Positions 8,559 through 17,425 are shown, numbered from the stretch's first letter. The stretch: DNA of 64,000 bases from Pelomonas sp047654805 (GCF_047654805.1 NZ_JASGIV010000001.1:2976001-3040000), one strand, 5' to 3'. Notes: generated by a model from the letters alone, not told the origin. A program made the numbers and translations.

Positions 8559-9644
8559 ATGCCGCCAGGCAACAGGCCCCGCACGCCGCTTGCCGCATTC
8601 GCCGCGGCACTGCTGACTCTGCTCGGCGCATGCAGCACGCCCAACCCGCCGGCCATGCCGCCAGCCCCCCCCCCGACGATCGCGGCACCGGCTGATGCCG
8701 GCCCGCAGGGTCAGGTGGTCGGCCGCAGTGAACGCCTGCTGGTCTACGTGCCGCGCGCCGGCGACACGCTGGCCGACATCGCAGTCCGCCACCTCGGAAG
8801 CGCCGAGCGTGCTTGGCAGATCGCCGAGGCCAATGGCGACGTCTGGCAGCCCGTGCCGGGCCAGCCGCTGGTGGTGCCGTTGGCCTGGCCCCGCACGCTG
8901 GGCGTCGGCAGCGACGGCGTGCAGGCCGTGCCCATCCTCTGCTACCACCGTTTCGGCGGCCCGCCGACCCGCATGAACATAACCGCCGCACGCTTCGAGG
9001 CGCAGATGCAGTGGTTGGCGACCCACCAATACCAGGTCGTACGCCTGTCGGACTTTGCGCAGTTCCTGGCCGGCCGACGCGCGCTCCCCAGACGTTCGGT
9101 CGTCATCACCATCGATGACGGCTACGAATCTGTCTACCGGCAGGCGTTCCCCGTGCTGCGCAAGTACGGTTTTCCGGCGACGCTGTTCGTCTACAGCGAC
9201 TTCGTCGGCTCTCGCGATGGCCTGTCTTGGCAGCAGATGGAGGAGATGCAGCGCTCCGGGCTGATCGACGTGCAGGCGCATTCCAAGTCGCACCGCAACC
9301 TGGTCGATCGGCTCAGCAGCGAGAACGAGAGCGCGTACCGCCAGCGCATCGACATGGAACTGCGCCAGCCGCGGACGCTTATCGAGAAGAATCTCGGCGC
9401 CGCCGGGGCCCGCGTGACGCAATACGCCTACCCCTACGGCGACGCCAACGAGGCCGTGCTCAACGCCATGCGGCGCGATGGCAGCTGGGCCCTGGGGCTG
9501 ACGGTCGACCCTGGCGGCAACCCCTTCTACGCCGCGCCGCTGCTGCTCAGGCGCACCATGGTCTACGGCGATCAGGATCTCGACGAGTTCCGGGCCCGCG
9601 TGCAATTGCGCGCACCGGCGCGACAGGGCGCGGTCGAGCCGTGA
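8559..9644 (+). CDS. LysM-NodB polysaccharide deacetylase lipoprotein
   Basis: The product has 361 residues. The signal peptide ends in a lipobox LGAC with the acceptor cysteine at residue 25. A LysM module follows (about 65-112, YVPRAGDTLADIAVRHLG). The C-terminal half is a polysaccharide deacetylase domain: VPILCYHRFGG, the metal-binding TIDDGY strand, and QAHSKSH with two histidines spaced as in the NodB H-x(3)-H motif. The expected activity is removal of N-acetyl groups from peptidoglycan or another glycan in the periplasm. It begins 4 bases after the kinase stop, so it is in the same operon. A role in local cell-wall remodelling for T6SS assembly is inferred. Confidence 0.88.
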   Translation: MPPGNRPRTPLAAFAAALLTLLGACSTPNPPAMPPAPPPTIAAPADAGPQGQVVGRSERLLVYVPRAGDTLADIAVRHLGSAERAWQIAEANGDVWQPVPGQPLVVPLAWPRTLGVGSDGVQAVPILCYHRFGGPPTRMNITAARFEAQMQWLATHQYQVVRLSDFAQFLAGRRALPRRSVVITIDDGYESVYRQAFPVLRKYGFPATLFVYSDFVGSRDGLSWQQMEEMQRSGLIDVQAHSKSHRNLVDRLSSENESAYRQRIDMELRQPRTLIEKNLGAAGARVTQYAYPYGDANEAVLNAMRRDGSWALGLTVDPGGNPFYAAPLLLRRTMVYGDQDLDEFRARVQLRAPARQGAVEP

Positions 9645-10501
9645 CAGCGCGCACGCAACGTCGGCGGGGCGTGCCGCCAGCAGGCAGCCTGGCAGTCACT
9701 TTGCTGCTGGCGGCCTGCGCCGCGCCCCCACCGCAGACGGCACCGACGCCCGTCGCAGCGCCGCCTGTTGCCGTCCGCGCGCCCAGTCCGGAGGCTGCGC
9801 TGGACGCTTTCAGCCGCCGCCATCGCGAGGCGGCTCGGGCCGCGGAGCAGCAGTCCCGCTGGCTTGATGCCGTGTGGGGCTGGGACGTGGTGCTGGCACT
9901 GGAGCCCGACGACCGCGAAGCACTGGCACGACGGGCAGCCGCCGCCAGCGCGGCCGACAAGGCGGCCAGCGACAGGTTGCAGCAGGCCCGATCCGCCCAG
10001 CAGCGCGGCGACACGGATGCGGCCGTGCAGCTGTACCTCGAGACGTTGGCACATCGCCCCGACGATCCATCGGCCGCCACCGCGCTGCGCGAGATTGAAG
10101 CCGCCCGGGCGCCACGGCGCAATGCCGCCGCGGTGGCCGCACGCGCCGCGCCCCGCGCGGTCGCGCGCAACCCCGCCCCCACGCTCCGCAGCACAGCGCC
10201 CAGCAGCACCGTCCCCGCCGCCTCCCCCGGCCCACGCAACGAGTTCGAGCATGCCGGACTGCTGGCGCGCCAGGGCGAGTTCGATGCCGCGATCAAGCTG
10301 CTCGAACCCCTTGCCTTTGCCCCCGGTGGGGACCGCGAGGCCCGCAGCGCGCTGGCCGACGTGTACTACCGGCAGGCCGCCATGCTGGCCACTAGCGATC
10401 CCACGAGCGCGAAGCGGGCCCTGATGCGCTGCCTGCAGCTGGACCCGCGGCACAAGGACGCCGCACTGCTGTGGCGCAAGCTGCGTGACACGGCGCGCTG
10501 A
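9641..10501 (+). CDS. TPR-repeat lipoprotein
   Basis: The product has 286 residues and starts at GTG 9641, overlapping the deacetylase stop by four bases (GTGA), which marks translational coupling. A lipobox LLAAC places the lipidated cysteine at residue 26. The rest is helical and alanine-rich with TPR-like units: WLDAVWGWDVVLALEPDDREAL (about 75), GDTDAAVQLYLETLAHRPDDPSA (about 125) and GEFDAAIKLLEPLAF (about 215), then a final unit ending DPRHKDAALLWRKL. A proline/alanine linker separates the two TPR groups. It is probably a periplasmic scaffold working with the co-encoded LysM proteins; no specific partner can be named. Confidence 0.75.
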   Translation: MTARTQRRRGVPPAGSLAVTLLLAACAAPPPQTAPTPVAAPPVAVRAPSPEAALDAFSRRHREAARAAEQQSRWLDAVWGWDVVLALEPDDREALARRAAAASAADKAASDRLQQARSAQQRGDTDAAVQLYLETLAHRPDDPSAATALREIEAARAPRRNAAAVAARAAPRAVARNPAPTLRSTAPSSTVPAASPGPRNEFEHAGLLARQGEFDAAIKLLEPLAFAPGGDREARSALADVYYRQAAMLATSDPTSAKRALMRCLQLDPRHKDAALLWRKLRDTAR

Positions 10502-10521
10502 AGCTGGACATTGATGCCCCG

Positions 10522-10547
10522 GCTGCGTCGAGCGCCTCGAACGCAGC
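10522..10547. terminator. Possible bidirectional terminator between convergent lipoprotein genes
   Basis: An imperfect hairpin lies between the convergent genes ending at 10501 and 10570. GCTGCGTCGAG pairs with CTCGAACGCAGC with one bulged A and a 3-base loop. The T-run on the plus side is interrupted (CTCGTTTCT), so termination strength is uncertain. Confidence 0.4.
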
Positions 10548-10569
10548 AGCCCTCGTTTCTAGATGGCCC

Positions 10570-11397
10570 TCAGCACTTGCCGTTGAGCTTCTTCAGTGAC
10601 TGCATCGCGCGTTCGCGCTCGGCCTGGGCGGGGCCGTTGGAGGGGTCGAGCTTGAGTACTTCGTCCCAGTGACGGATCGCGCAGCAGACGTCCTGACGAA
10701 CCATGCAGACCCGTGCTGCCCGCGACGCCTTGTTGATCGCCGCCTTGGTCTGCTGGGCCTGCGCCCTTGCCTGCACCTCGGGATCAACCGGTGGCGGCAC
10801 CGGCGTTGCAACTTGCGGTGCCGCAGCTACCGGCGCTGGCGCCGCAGCGGGCGCCGCGAGCGCAGGCCGGGGCTTGCCTGGCAGCTTGATGGACTGCCCA
10901 AGCGGCAACTGGCGCGGCACCTTGATGCCGTTGTAGCGTGCCAACCCATAAAAGGCGTCACGCTCGCCGAGTTGCCGCTGCGCAATGACCGCCAGCGTGT
11001 CACCAGGCTTCACGACGTAGGAGAAGGAGTCGCGACCGAACAGCACGACCGGGTCTTCCTGGATCTGGCGTTGCAGATACTGCGCCGCTCGGTTGCCCGG
11101 GTCGGCACGCAGCACACGGTCCAGCTCGCCCAGCGCCGCTTCTTCATGCCCCTGGTCGAGCAGGTTGCGCACGCTCTCCAGAGCGGCGCGCACCTCCTCG
11201 GCCGACATCGGCACCGCGGGAGCTGGCGCCGGCGCCGCCTCGGGGGCAGGCGCGGACGCCGGTACCGCTGCGACGACCGGCGCCGCCGGCCGTCCCGCCG
11301 CGGCCGGTGGGCGGACTTCCGCACAGGCACTCAACAGCGCCACACCAAGGGTGACGGCAAGCCGAGCCTCTTTGCACACGGTTTTCACGCCACGCAT
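10570..11397 (-). CDS. LysM domain lipoprotein with TPR-like region
   Basis: The product has 275 residues from ATG 11397; a GTG four codons earlier is the alternative. A short basic N-terminus is followed by a hydrophobic stretch and lipobox LLSAC (cysteine at residue 25). After a Pro/Ala-rich linker comes a TPR-like helix pair (GHEEAALGELDRVLRADPGN). A LysM module follows: YVVKPGDTLAVIAQRQLGERDAFYGLARYN. The C-terminal helical region ends with CCAIRHWDEVLKLDPSNGPA, another TPR-like unit. It faces the deacetylase/TPR genes convergently. LysM suggests peptidoglycan binding, so this is probably an envelope partner of the T6SS-linked lipoproteins. Confidence 0.78.
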   Translation of the reverse strand: MRGVKTVCKEARLAVTLGVALLSACAEVRPPAAAGRPAAPVVAAVPASAPAPEAAPAPAPAVPMSAEEVRAALESVRNLLDQGHEEAALGELDRVLRADPGNRAAQYLQRQIQEDPVVLFGRDSFSYVVKPGDTLAVIAQRQLGERDAFYGLARYNGIKVPRQLPLGQSIKLPGKPRPALAAPAAAPAPVAAAPQVATPVPPPVDPEVQARAQAQQTKAAINKASRAARVCMVRQDVCCAIRHWDEVLKLDPSNGPAQAERERAMQSLKKLNGKC

Positions 11398-11514
11398 TCT
11401 GCCGAGCACCGGGCCGGCACGCGAGGGTCACATTGGCGGAACGGATATGACTTTGGGCGCTGGCCGCGCACCGGCCAGGCGGCTAGCTTCGCCGAGCCAT
11501 CTGTCGCCCGCTCC

Positions 11515-12816
11515 GTGCCCGCCCTACCCCACCCCAATGCCGCCCAGCACGTGATCCCGGTCGTCGTGCAGCAGCATGCCGAGGAGTCGGCCATGCTGCG
11601 CCACGTCCGCAGCGCCATGGTGCGTGCGCCGCATGTGCGGCTGCTGGAGCTGGGCCGGCTCGACGAGCGCATCACCGCCCACCTGGACGGCCTGTGCGTG
11701 GCCGGCGCCTACGGCACCGAGCGCTGCGTCTCGGCGCTGGAAACGCCCGGCCCGGGCGAGGTGTTCGCGCTGGCGGTACGCGCGCTCGAAGGCCGCGACA
11801 ACCGCGCCTGGCATCACGTGCTCGCGCTAACGTCGGCGCTGCCGGCAGCTCGGCGTGGCGCTGCCTCGGCACTGGGTTGGGTGTCTCCTTCCACGCTGCA
11901 AGGCGTCGTTCGCGAGCTGCTCGGGGCGCGCTCCACCCACGAGCGCGAGCTGGGCCTGACGGCTTGCCGCATGCACGGCGTGGACCCGGGTGGGGCGCTA
12001 CAGGCCGCGCTGGGCGATGCCGATGCCAACCTGCGCGCCGCCGCGCTGCGCTGCGCCGGCGAGTTGGGCCGCCTCGGTCTGCTGGATGCCGCACGCGCCG
12101 CCATCACCGACGATCAGCCTGACGTCGTGTTCTGGGCCGCCTGGGCAGCCTGCCTGCTCGGTGATCGCCATGTGTCGTTGCAGGTACTGGGCGCTGCAGC
12201 GCAGCAACCTTCGCCGTTGGCGCCGCGCGCCCTGGCTCTCGCGCTGCTGGCCAGCCCATTCGAGCAGGCTCGCGAGCTGGCACGTCGCCTGTCCGCGCCC
12301 CACGGGCCGGCGCGCGCCCGGCGTGCGTTGCGCGTGATCGGCCTGCTGGGCGACGCGCGCTTCCTGCCCTGGCTGATCGAGAACATGCAGGAGCCGGCGA
12401 CGATGCGGCTGGCCGGCGAATCCTTCAGCTGGATCACCGGCGCCGACCTCGTTCGACAGGGGCTGGAGACATTGACGCCGCCGCAGCTGCCAGAGCACCC
12501 CAGCGACGATCCCGAGGACGACGACGTATCGCTCGACGAGGACGACAGCCTGCCCTGGCCCGATGCTGCCCGGCTGCGCGCCTGGTGGCAGGAGCAGGCC
12601 AGCCTGCAGACTGCTGCGGCGGCCGGAACGCGACTTTTCGCCGGCTCACCCTGTGGTTTGGCAGTTGCCGAAGAAGTACTGCGCGAGGGCACGCAGCGCA
12701 TGCGCGCGCTGGCGGCGCTGTGGCGCTGCGTGCTGCAACCGGGTCAGGCGCTGTTCCAGATCGCCGCGCCCGCACGGCGCCAACGCCGCCGGCTCCCGGC
12801 AACCAACGTGCCATGA
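11515..12816 (+). CDS. TIGR02270-like protein (HEAT-like repeats, T6SS-associated)
   Basis: The product has about 433 residues from GTG 11515; a second GTG at 11551 is possible, and neither has a clear ribosome-binding site. The N-terminal motif IPVVVQQHAEESAMLRHVRSAMVRAPH followed by LDERITAHLDGL is what I recognise as the TIGR02270 family. Alpha-helical repeats of the HEAT type follow (residues about 110-300, with units such as LRAAALRCAGELGRLG), then an acidic stretch (DPEDDDVSLDEDDS). The family occurs in T6SS loci but its function is unknown. A repeat scaffold for protein-protein contacts is inferred. The stop overlaps the next start (ATGA). Confidence 0.75.
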   Translation: MPALPHPNAAQHVIPVVVQQHAEESAMLRHVRSAMVRAPHVRLLELGRLDERITAHLDGLCVAGAYGTERCVSALETPGPGEVFALAVRALEGRDNRAWHHVLALTSALPAARRGAASALGWVSPSTLQGVVRELLGARSTHERELGLTACRMHGVDPGGALQAALGDADANLRAAALRCAGELGRLGLLDAARAAITDDQPDVVFWAAWAACLLGDRHVSLQVLGAAAQQPSPLAPRALALALLASPFEQARELARRLSAPHGPARARRALRVIGLLGDARFLPWLIENMQEPATMRLAGESFSWITGADLVRQGLETLTPPQLPEHPSDDPEDDDVSLDEDDSLPWPDAARLRAWWQEQASLQTAAAAGTRLFAGSPCGLAVAEEVLREGTQRMRALAALWRCVLQPGQALFQIAAPARRQRRRLPATNVP

Positions 12817-12974
12817 ACCCGGCCTGGCTGTTCCCGTTGTTGGCGCTGGCCTTCGCGGCCGCAGCCTTGCTGAAGCGCTGGCACAGCGGTGCATGGCGCG
12901 GCGCCGCCTCCACCTGGTTGCTGATGGCGCTGATCTTCGGTGGCATCGGCCTCTGGCTGAACCGCGGCGCGTGA
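12813..12974 (+). CDS. Small two-helix membrane protein, T6SS locus
   Basis: The product has 53 residues. The ATG at 12813 overlaps the preceding stop (ATGA), so it is translationally coupled. Two hydrophobic helices are visible: PAWLFPLLALAFAAAALL (about 3-20) and STWLLMALIFGGIGLWL (about 33-49), joined by a short basic loop (KRWHSGAWRG). I do not recognise the family. The coupled start and compact two-helix layout support a real gene despite its size. It may assist the neighbouring TIGR02270-like or FHA proteins at the inner membrane. Confidence 0.6.
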   Translation: MNPAWLFPLLALAFAAAALLKRWHSGAWRGAASTWLLMALIFGGIGLWLNRGA

Positions 12975-13062
12975 CTTTGGTTCGTTGCCGCTGGCCGGCA
13001 GCAGCGCCAGCATGCGGCGCGGTGCCGGCCCCTGGCGCCACCCGCCAAGGCACAAACCCCTC

Positions 13063-14631
13063 ATGTCAATCACGCTCGTCGCTGTCTCGCTCAACGAGCA
13101 GCCGCTCTCGCAGCCGATCACGGCCAGCTTTGACGCGCGCGGTGGCACCATCGGCCGCGCCGACCACAACACCATGGCACTGCCTGACCCCGAGCGCCAC
13201 ATCTCGCGCCGTCAGGCGGAGGTCGTACCCGCTCAGCGTGGCTACCTGATCCGCAACGTCGGCGGTGCAAATCCCATCGTCGTCTCTGGCCGCACGCTGG
13301 CTCAGGGCGAATCCGCGCCGCTGGGGCTGGACGACATGGTCCGCATCGGTGGCTACCTGCTCAAAGTGCAGGCCGGTGCCGAGCTCGACCCTTCGACGGT
13401 GGTGTTGCCGCCGGTGCTCGGCCATCCGATCTCGCCGCGTGCACCCGCTGCTCAGCCTACAACCGCAGGAAGCAACCCCTTCGCCGACCTGCTCCCGCCC
13501 ACTACCAGCCCCGGCCGCTCGCGCGCCCCCTTCGCCGACCTGATGCCGCCCCCGGCAGGCCTGGCGCCCCAACCACCCGCCTTCTCAGCACCAGCGCAAG
13601 CCACGCGGCCGCTGCTGCCTGACGACTTCGACCCCTTCGCGCCCACACCGCCACCACAGCGGCGCCCCGACATGCCCGCGGCGGCCCCGCACGACCCCTT
13701 CGCCGGCCTGCTGCCAGGCAGCGCGGGGGGCAGCATCGACGACCTCATCAACGCGCAGCGTCAGGCAGCCCCAGCCGGAACGGACCCACTGGCCGACTTC
13801 ATGGCCGGCCTCGGCGCTCCACCCTCCATCGCAGGCACAGGAGAGCTGCCGGTCGATCCCCTGGCGCTGTTCGGCGCCGCTGCACCGCTCCCCACGGCGG
13901 GCGCACCGCAACCGGACGACTTGCCTGCGATCCATGCCCCATTCGCGCTGCCGCGGGTCGCGGCGCCATTGCCGGCTCCTGCCCCCCTGACCCAGCCCGC
14001 CCCGGCGCCGGCGAGTGCCAACCCGGCCGACACTGCCGCGCTATGGAGCGCCTTCTGCGACGGCGCAGGCATCGAGCTGCCGCTAGCGCCCGCCGAGGCT
14101 GCCGAGCGCATGCAACTCGTCGGCCGGCTGCTGCGCAGCGCCATAGACGGTAGCCTGCAGCTGATGCAGGTGCGCGCCAGCACCAAGCACGAGCTGCGCG
14201 CCGAAGTCACCGTGATCCGGCAGCGCGACAACAACCCGCTGAAGTTCTCGCCCGACGGCAAATCAGGGCTGGAGCAGCTGCTGCAACCACCACTGCGCGG
14301 CTTCCTACCCGGCCCGGCTGCGATGGACGACGCGATGCAGGATCTCGTTGGCCACGCCATTGGCACCGTGGCCGGCATGCGCGCGGCGGTAGAAGGCATG
14401 CTCAGCCGCTTCGCACCCGATGCACTGGAAACGAAGCTCGTCGGTGGCTCCATGCTCGACAACCTGCTACCCATGAACCGCAAGGCGCGGCTGTGGGACT
14501 TGTACGTGCAGCGCCACCGCGCCATCCTCGAAGAAGCGCAGGAGGACTTCCACACGCTGTTTGGCCGGGCCTTCCTCGCGGCCTACGACCAGCAGGTGGA
14601 GCGCCTGAGGCGCGAGCACAAGGCCCCTTGA
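13063..14631 (+). CDS. tagH: T6SS-associated FHA domain protein TagH
   Basis: The product has 522 residues from ATG 13063; longer readings lack family-like sequence. The FHA domain occupies about residues 15-100: GGTIGRADHNTMALPDPERHISRRQAEV contains the phospho-threonine-binding GR and the S-R-x-Q/H elements. A long Pro/Ala-rich linker (about 125-345) repeats the unit DP(F/L)A. The C-terminal domain (about 350-515; KLVGGSMLDNLLPMNRKARLWDLYVQRH) matches the VI_FHA domain specific to T6SS proteins. In characterised systems phosphorylation of Fha triggers T6SS assembly. The kinase at 6.7 kb and phosphatase at 14.7 kb complete that circuit. Confidence 0.92.
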   Translation: MSITLVAVSLNEQPLSQPITASFDARGGTIGRADHNTMALPDPERHISRRQAEVVPAQRGYLIRNVGGANPIVVSGRTLAQGESAPLGLDDMVRIGGYLLKVQAGAELDPSTVVLPPVLGHPISPRAPAAQPTTAGSNPFADLLPPTTSPGRSRAPFADLMPPPAGLAPQPPAFSAPAQATRPLLPDDFDPFAPTPPPQRRPDMPAAAPHDPFAGLLPGSAGGSIDDLINAQRQAAPAGTDPLADFMAGLGAPPSIAGTGELPVDPLALFGAAAPLPTAGAPQPDDLPAIHAPFALPRVAAPLPAPAPLTQPAPAPASANPADTAALWSAFCDGAGIELPLAPAEAAERMQLVGRLLRSAIDGSLQLMQVRASTKHELRAEVTVIRQRDNNPLKFSPDGKSGLEQLLQPPLRGFLPGPAAMDDAMQDLVGHAIGTVAGMRAAVEGMLSRFAPDALETKLVGGSMLDNLLPMNRKARLWDLYVQRHRAILEEAQEDFHTLFGRAFLAAYDQQVERLRREHKAP

Positions 14632-14718
14632 GGGCACTGCAATGAGCGTCGCCACGAGTCATTCCAAGCAAGCTCGCTCCCGCGTGTCGGGAGAGCCCGT
14701 AGGGCTGGAGGCGCAACC

Positions 14719-15522
14719 GTGAGCGGTCGCATCCGTCTGGCCTGCTGTAGCGAGCAGGGGGCGCGCACCTACAACGAAGACACGCTCGCCCATGGCGCGG
14801 CGCGCTACGGCCACTACGCAGTACTGGCCGACGGCGCCGGCGGCCATCGCCGCGGTGGCGAAGCCTCGCTGCGGGCCGTGGCCTGCCTGGAACGCCTGCT
14901 ACGCGACGACACCGTTGCCTTCTCGCCGGCCAACCTGACGCAGATCGTGCGGCTCGCACACTCCGAGCTGCTGCACCACCAGGGCTCCGACAGTCCCGAG
15001 GCGCGCATGCATTCCACCGTTGTCGCACTCTGGATCTCCGATGACGAACGCCATGCACTGTGGACCCATGTCGGCGACTCGCGCCTGTACCGGCTGCGCC
15101 GCGGTCGCGTGGACATCGTCACCACCGATGACAGTGTCGTGCAACAGATGCTGCTGGCCGGTCTCATCAGCGCCGAGCAGGTACGCAGCCATCCGCAGAA
15201 GAATCAGTTGCTGGCGGCGCTGGGCATGGAAGGCGACATCGAGCCTCACACGGTGGCACGGCCGGTCGAACTGCAGGACGGCGACGCCTTCCTTCTGTGC
15301 AGCGACGGCTGGTGGGAGGGTTTCAGCGACGACGATCTAGCTGCCAGCCTGGAACGCGCCCTTGCGCCGCAGGACTGGCTGGCCGACATGCGCAGTCAGA
15401 TCGCAGCCCGCGCCAAGCCGCGCCAGGACAACTACAGCGCCATCGCAGTCTGGGTGGGAGACCCGGGCGAGATCCCCCTATACGGCGATGAGGACACGCG
15501 GCCACGCCTACCCTCGACCTGA
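14719..15522 (+). CDS. PP2C-type Ser/Thr protein phosphatase of T6SS
   Basis: The product has 267 residues. The GTG start at 14719 is preceded by a GGAGG sequence about 8 bases upstream. PP2C motifs are in order: SEQGARTYNED (about 11), VLADGAGGHRRGGEAS with the metal-binding DGxG (about 35), WTHVGDSRLYRLRRG (about 115), LCSDGWWEGFSDDDL (about 193) and RQDNYSAIAVWV (about 235). All acidic metal ligands expected for activity are visible. The likely role is dephosphorylation of TagH or another target of the 6.7-kb kinase, switching secretion off. It is the last T6SS gene before the IS1182 insertion. Confidence 0.9.
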   Translation: MSGRIRLACCSEQGARTYNEDTLAHGAARYGHYAVLADGAGGHRRGGEASLRAVACLERLLRDDTVAFSPANLTQIVRLAHSELLHHQGSDSPEARMHSTVVALWISDDERHALWTHVGDSRLYRLRRGRVDIVTTDDSVVQQMLLAGLISAEQVRSHPQKNQLLAALGMEGDIEPHTVARPVELQDGDAFLLCSDGWWEGFSDDDLAASLERALAPQDWLADMRSQIAARAKPRQDNYSAIAVWVGDPGEIPLYGDEDTRPRLPST

Positions 15523-15602
15523 GCGGAGCCACCGCCCTAACCGGGCGTCTCACCCAGCCCCAGCGCGGCGCTCCGATGCAGCGCGCTCATGGTCGGGTTC
15601 AG

Positions 15603-15621
15603 GCTGATTCTGTTGAAAAAC
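15603..15621 (+). repeat. Left inverted repeat of IS1182-family element
   Basis: GCTGATTCTGTTGAAAAAC at this position matches the reverse complement of 17169-17187 at 17 of 19 bases. It lies 62 bases upstream of the transposase start region, as expected for a terminal repeat. Confidence 0.75.
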
Positions 15622-15682
15622 CCGATGGCAATCTGAGCCTGCTGACCTAAGTTCTTGCATCGCGGCGGCGGAGGGCAAGCAG

Positions 15683-17077
15683 ATGATGGGTCAGAGCGGC
15701 GGCACGCAGGACAGACTCTTCTACAGCTTCAACCTCGACGACCATATACCGCACGACCATCTGCTCAGGGGTATAGACCGCTACTTCGACCTCGGCGACC
15801 TTCGCCAACAGCTCGCCCCGTTCTACAGCCACACCGGCCGCCCCTCGATTGATCCGGAGCTGATGATCAGGATGCTGCTCATTGGCTACTGCTTCGGCAT
15901 TCGATCCGAGCGCAAGCTGTGCGAGGAAGTGCACTTGAACCTGGCCTATCGCTGGTTCTGCCGGCTTGACCTTGAAGACCCGATTCCCGATCACTCGACC
16001 TTCTCGAAGAACCGTCACGGGCGCTTCCGTCAGAGCGACGCCTTCCGCTTGGTATTCGAGAGCGTTTTGCGCCGCTGCATGTATGAGGGCCTGGTGCGCG
16101 GCGAGGGGTTTGCCGTGGACGCCAGCGTGATCAAGGCCGATGCCAGTCGTGCCCGTGGCGTGCCTGGCGCCGAGGCAATGAAGTGGCGCGATGACGGCAC
16201 CAGCACACGCGCCGTGCGCGAGTACATCGAGGCGCTGCAGGCCGCGAATCCTGCCACCGACGATGAGCCATCGCCGCCACTTCCACCCAAGAAGGTCTCA
16301 TTGACGGATCCCGCCGCGCAATGGACGGCCGCGCCTGCTGGCCCAGCGTTCTTCGCGTACTCGACCAACTACCTCATCGATCTGGCGGCGGGCGTCATCG
16401 TGGACGTCGAGGCCACGCCTGCGCTTCGACCTCATGAGCTGAAGGCAACGAAGGCCATGGTCGACCGCGTCGAGCGCCGCTTCGGCCTCAAGCCAAGGCG
16501 ATTGGTGGGAGACATGGCCTATGGCATCGCACCGATGCTCAGCTGGATGGTCAAGGACAAGGGCATCGAGCCGCATGTGCCTGTGTGGGACAAGACCGGT
16601 CGCAAGGATGGAACGCTCTCCAGTTCGGAGTTCCAGTGGATCGCCCAGCGCAACGAGTACCTCTGCCCAGAGGGTCATGAGCTTCGCTGCGACCGGCGCA
16701 CTTTCACGGTGGAGCGCGACCGAGTGACCAAGGCGGACACCGTGATCTACAGGGCAAGCCAACATGACTGCGCACAGTGCCCTCGCAAGCAGCAGTGCTG
16801 TCCAAACACGCCGATGCGCAAGATTGCGCGCAGCGTCCATGAAGATGCACGCGATGTCGCCCGTCAATTGACGGACACGCCGAAGTACCGTCAGTCCCGC
16901 AGAGAGCGCAAGAAGGTCGAGATGCTGTTCGCCCACCTCAAGCGGATCCTCAAGCTCGACCGACTACGGCTGCGAGGGCTTACAGGGGCACGCGATGAGT
17001 TCTTGCTGGCCGCCACGGTTCAGAACCTGCGGCGAATGGTCAAGCGACTGGGAAGTCAGGATTCGGTACCGGCCTGA
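15683..17077 (+). CDS. IS1182 family transposase
   Basis: The product has 464 residues and appears full length. The N-terminal DUF772-like region (RPSIDPELMIRMLLIGYCFGIRSERKL) is followed by DDE residues in GFAVDASVIKADA (about 150), LVGDMAYG (about 280) and KKVEMLFAHLKRI (about 415). Between them are cysteines in HDCAQCPRKQQCCP that form the zinc-finger-like insert of this family. A start at ATG 15683 (MMGQSGG) or one codon later is likely. No frameshift or internal stop is visible, so the element may be active. Confidence 0.9.
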   Translation: MMGQSGGTQDRLFYSFNLDDHIPHDHLLRGIDRYFDLGDLRQQLAPFYSHTGRPSIDPELMIRMLLIGYCFGIRSERKLCEEVHLNLAYRWFCRLDLEDPIPDHSTFSKNRHGRFRQSDAFRLVFESVLRRCMYEGLVRGEGFAVDASVIKADASRARGVPGAEAMKWRDDGTSTRAVREYIEALQAANPATDDEPSPPLPPKKVSLTDPAAQWTAAPAGPAFFAYSTNYLIDLAAGVIVDVEATPALRPHELKATKAMVDRVERRFGLKPRRLVGDMAYGIAPMLSWMVKDKGIEPHVPVWDKTGRKDGTLSSSEFQWIAQRNEYLCPEGHELRCDRRTFTVERDRVTKADTVIYRASQHDCAQCPRKQQCCPNTPMRKIARSVHEDARDVARQLTDTPKYRQSRRERKKVEMLFAHLKRILKLDRLRLRGLTGARDEFLLAATVQNLRRMVKRLGSQDSVPA

Positions 17078-17168
17078 AGGGCCGGACGGGGCCGCCTCGG
17101 TCTCAACATCACCACGCTCCAGCGTCTCGGGCGTCCTCGGCATGGTCTCGGCGCCGCGGATCAAACGA

Positions 17169-17187
17169 GTTCTTCAACAGAATCGGC
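17169..17187 (-). repeat. Right inverted repeat of IS1182-family element
   Basis: The reverse complement, GCCGATTCTGTTGAAGAAC, differs from the left repeat at two of 19 bases. Confidence 0.75.
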
Positions 17188-17425
17188 TGGGTGCCGTCAT
17201 TGGTAGTTTGCGTCCGAGAGTCGGCAAAGTGCCATAAAGCCGCAGCTTGAGATCGGCCACAAGCGGCCTCGCAGCGGAAGCGGCCAACTCGGGGTGGGTG
17301 TCCCGTCACTTCCGTCGGGGCCGCCAAGCGCAGAAACCGATGAAACGTCGTTTGGGTGGGATGAGCTGCATCACGCTGGCGAAACCGGGCACTACGCTTT
17401 GATCCCTTTCTGCATTGGAGCCGTT
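17188..17425. other. Intergenic region between IS1182 element and secreted unknown
   Basis: No gene is supported. It contains GGAG at 17417-17420, a ribosome-binding site spaced five bases from the TTG start at 17426. The rest shows no recognisable structure. Confidence 0.4.

Larger units (their letters stand above)
15603..17187 (+). mobile_element. IS1182-family insertion sequence, apparently complete (about 1.58 kb)
   Basis: A single long transposase gene is bounded by 19-bp imperfect inverted repeats (15603-15621 and 17169-17187). Size and single-gene layout fit IS1182. Outermost bases are less certain because similarity fades one or two bases beyond the repeats, and no target duplication could be recognised. 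It separates the T6SS genes from the unrelated 17.4-22.3 kb block. Confidence 0.75.

Noticed and set aside
10669..11514. Long reading upstream of the TIGR02270-like gene that overlaps the minus-strand LysM gene.
   Set aside because: The upstream part is the antisense of the LysM lipoprotein gene, and family-like sequence begins only near 11515-11551.
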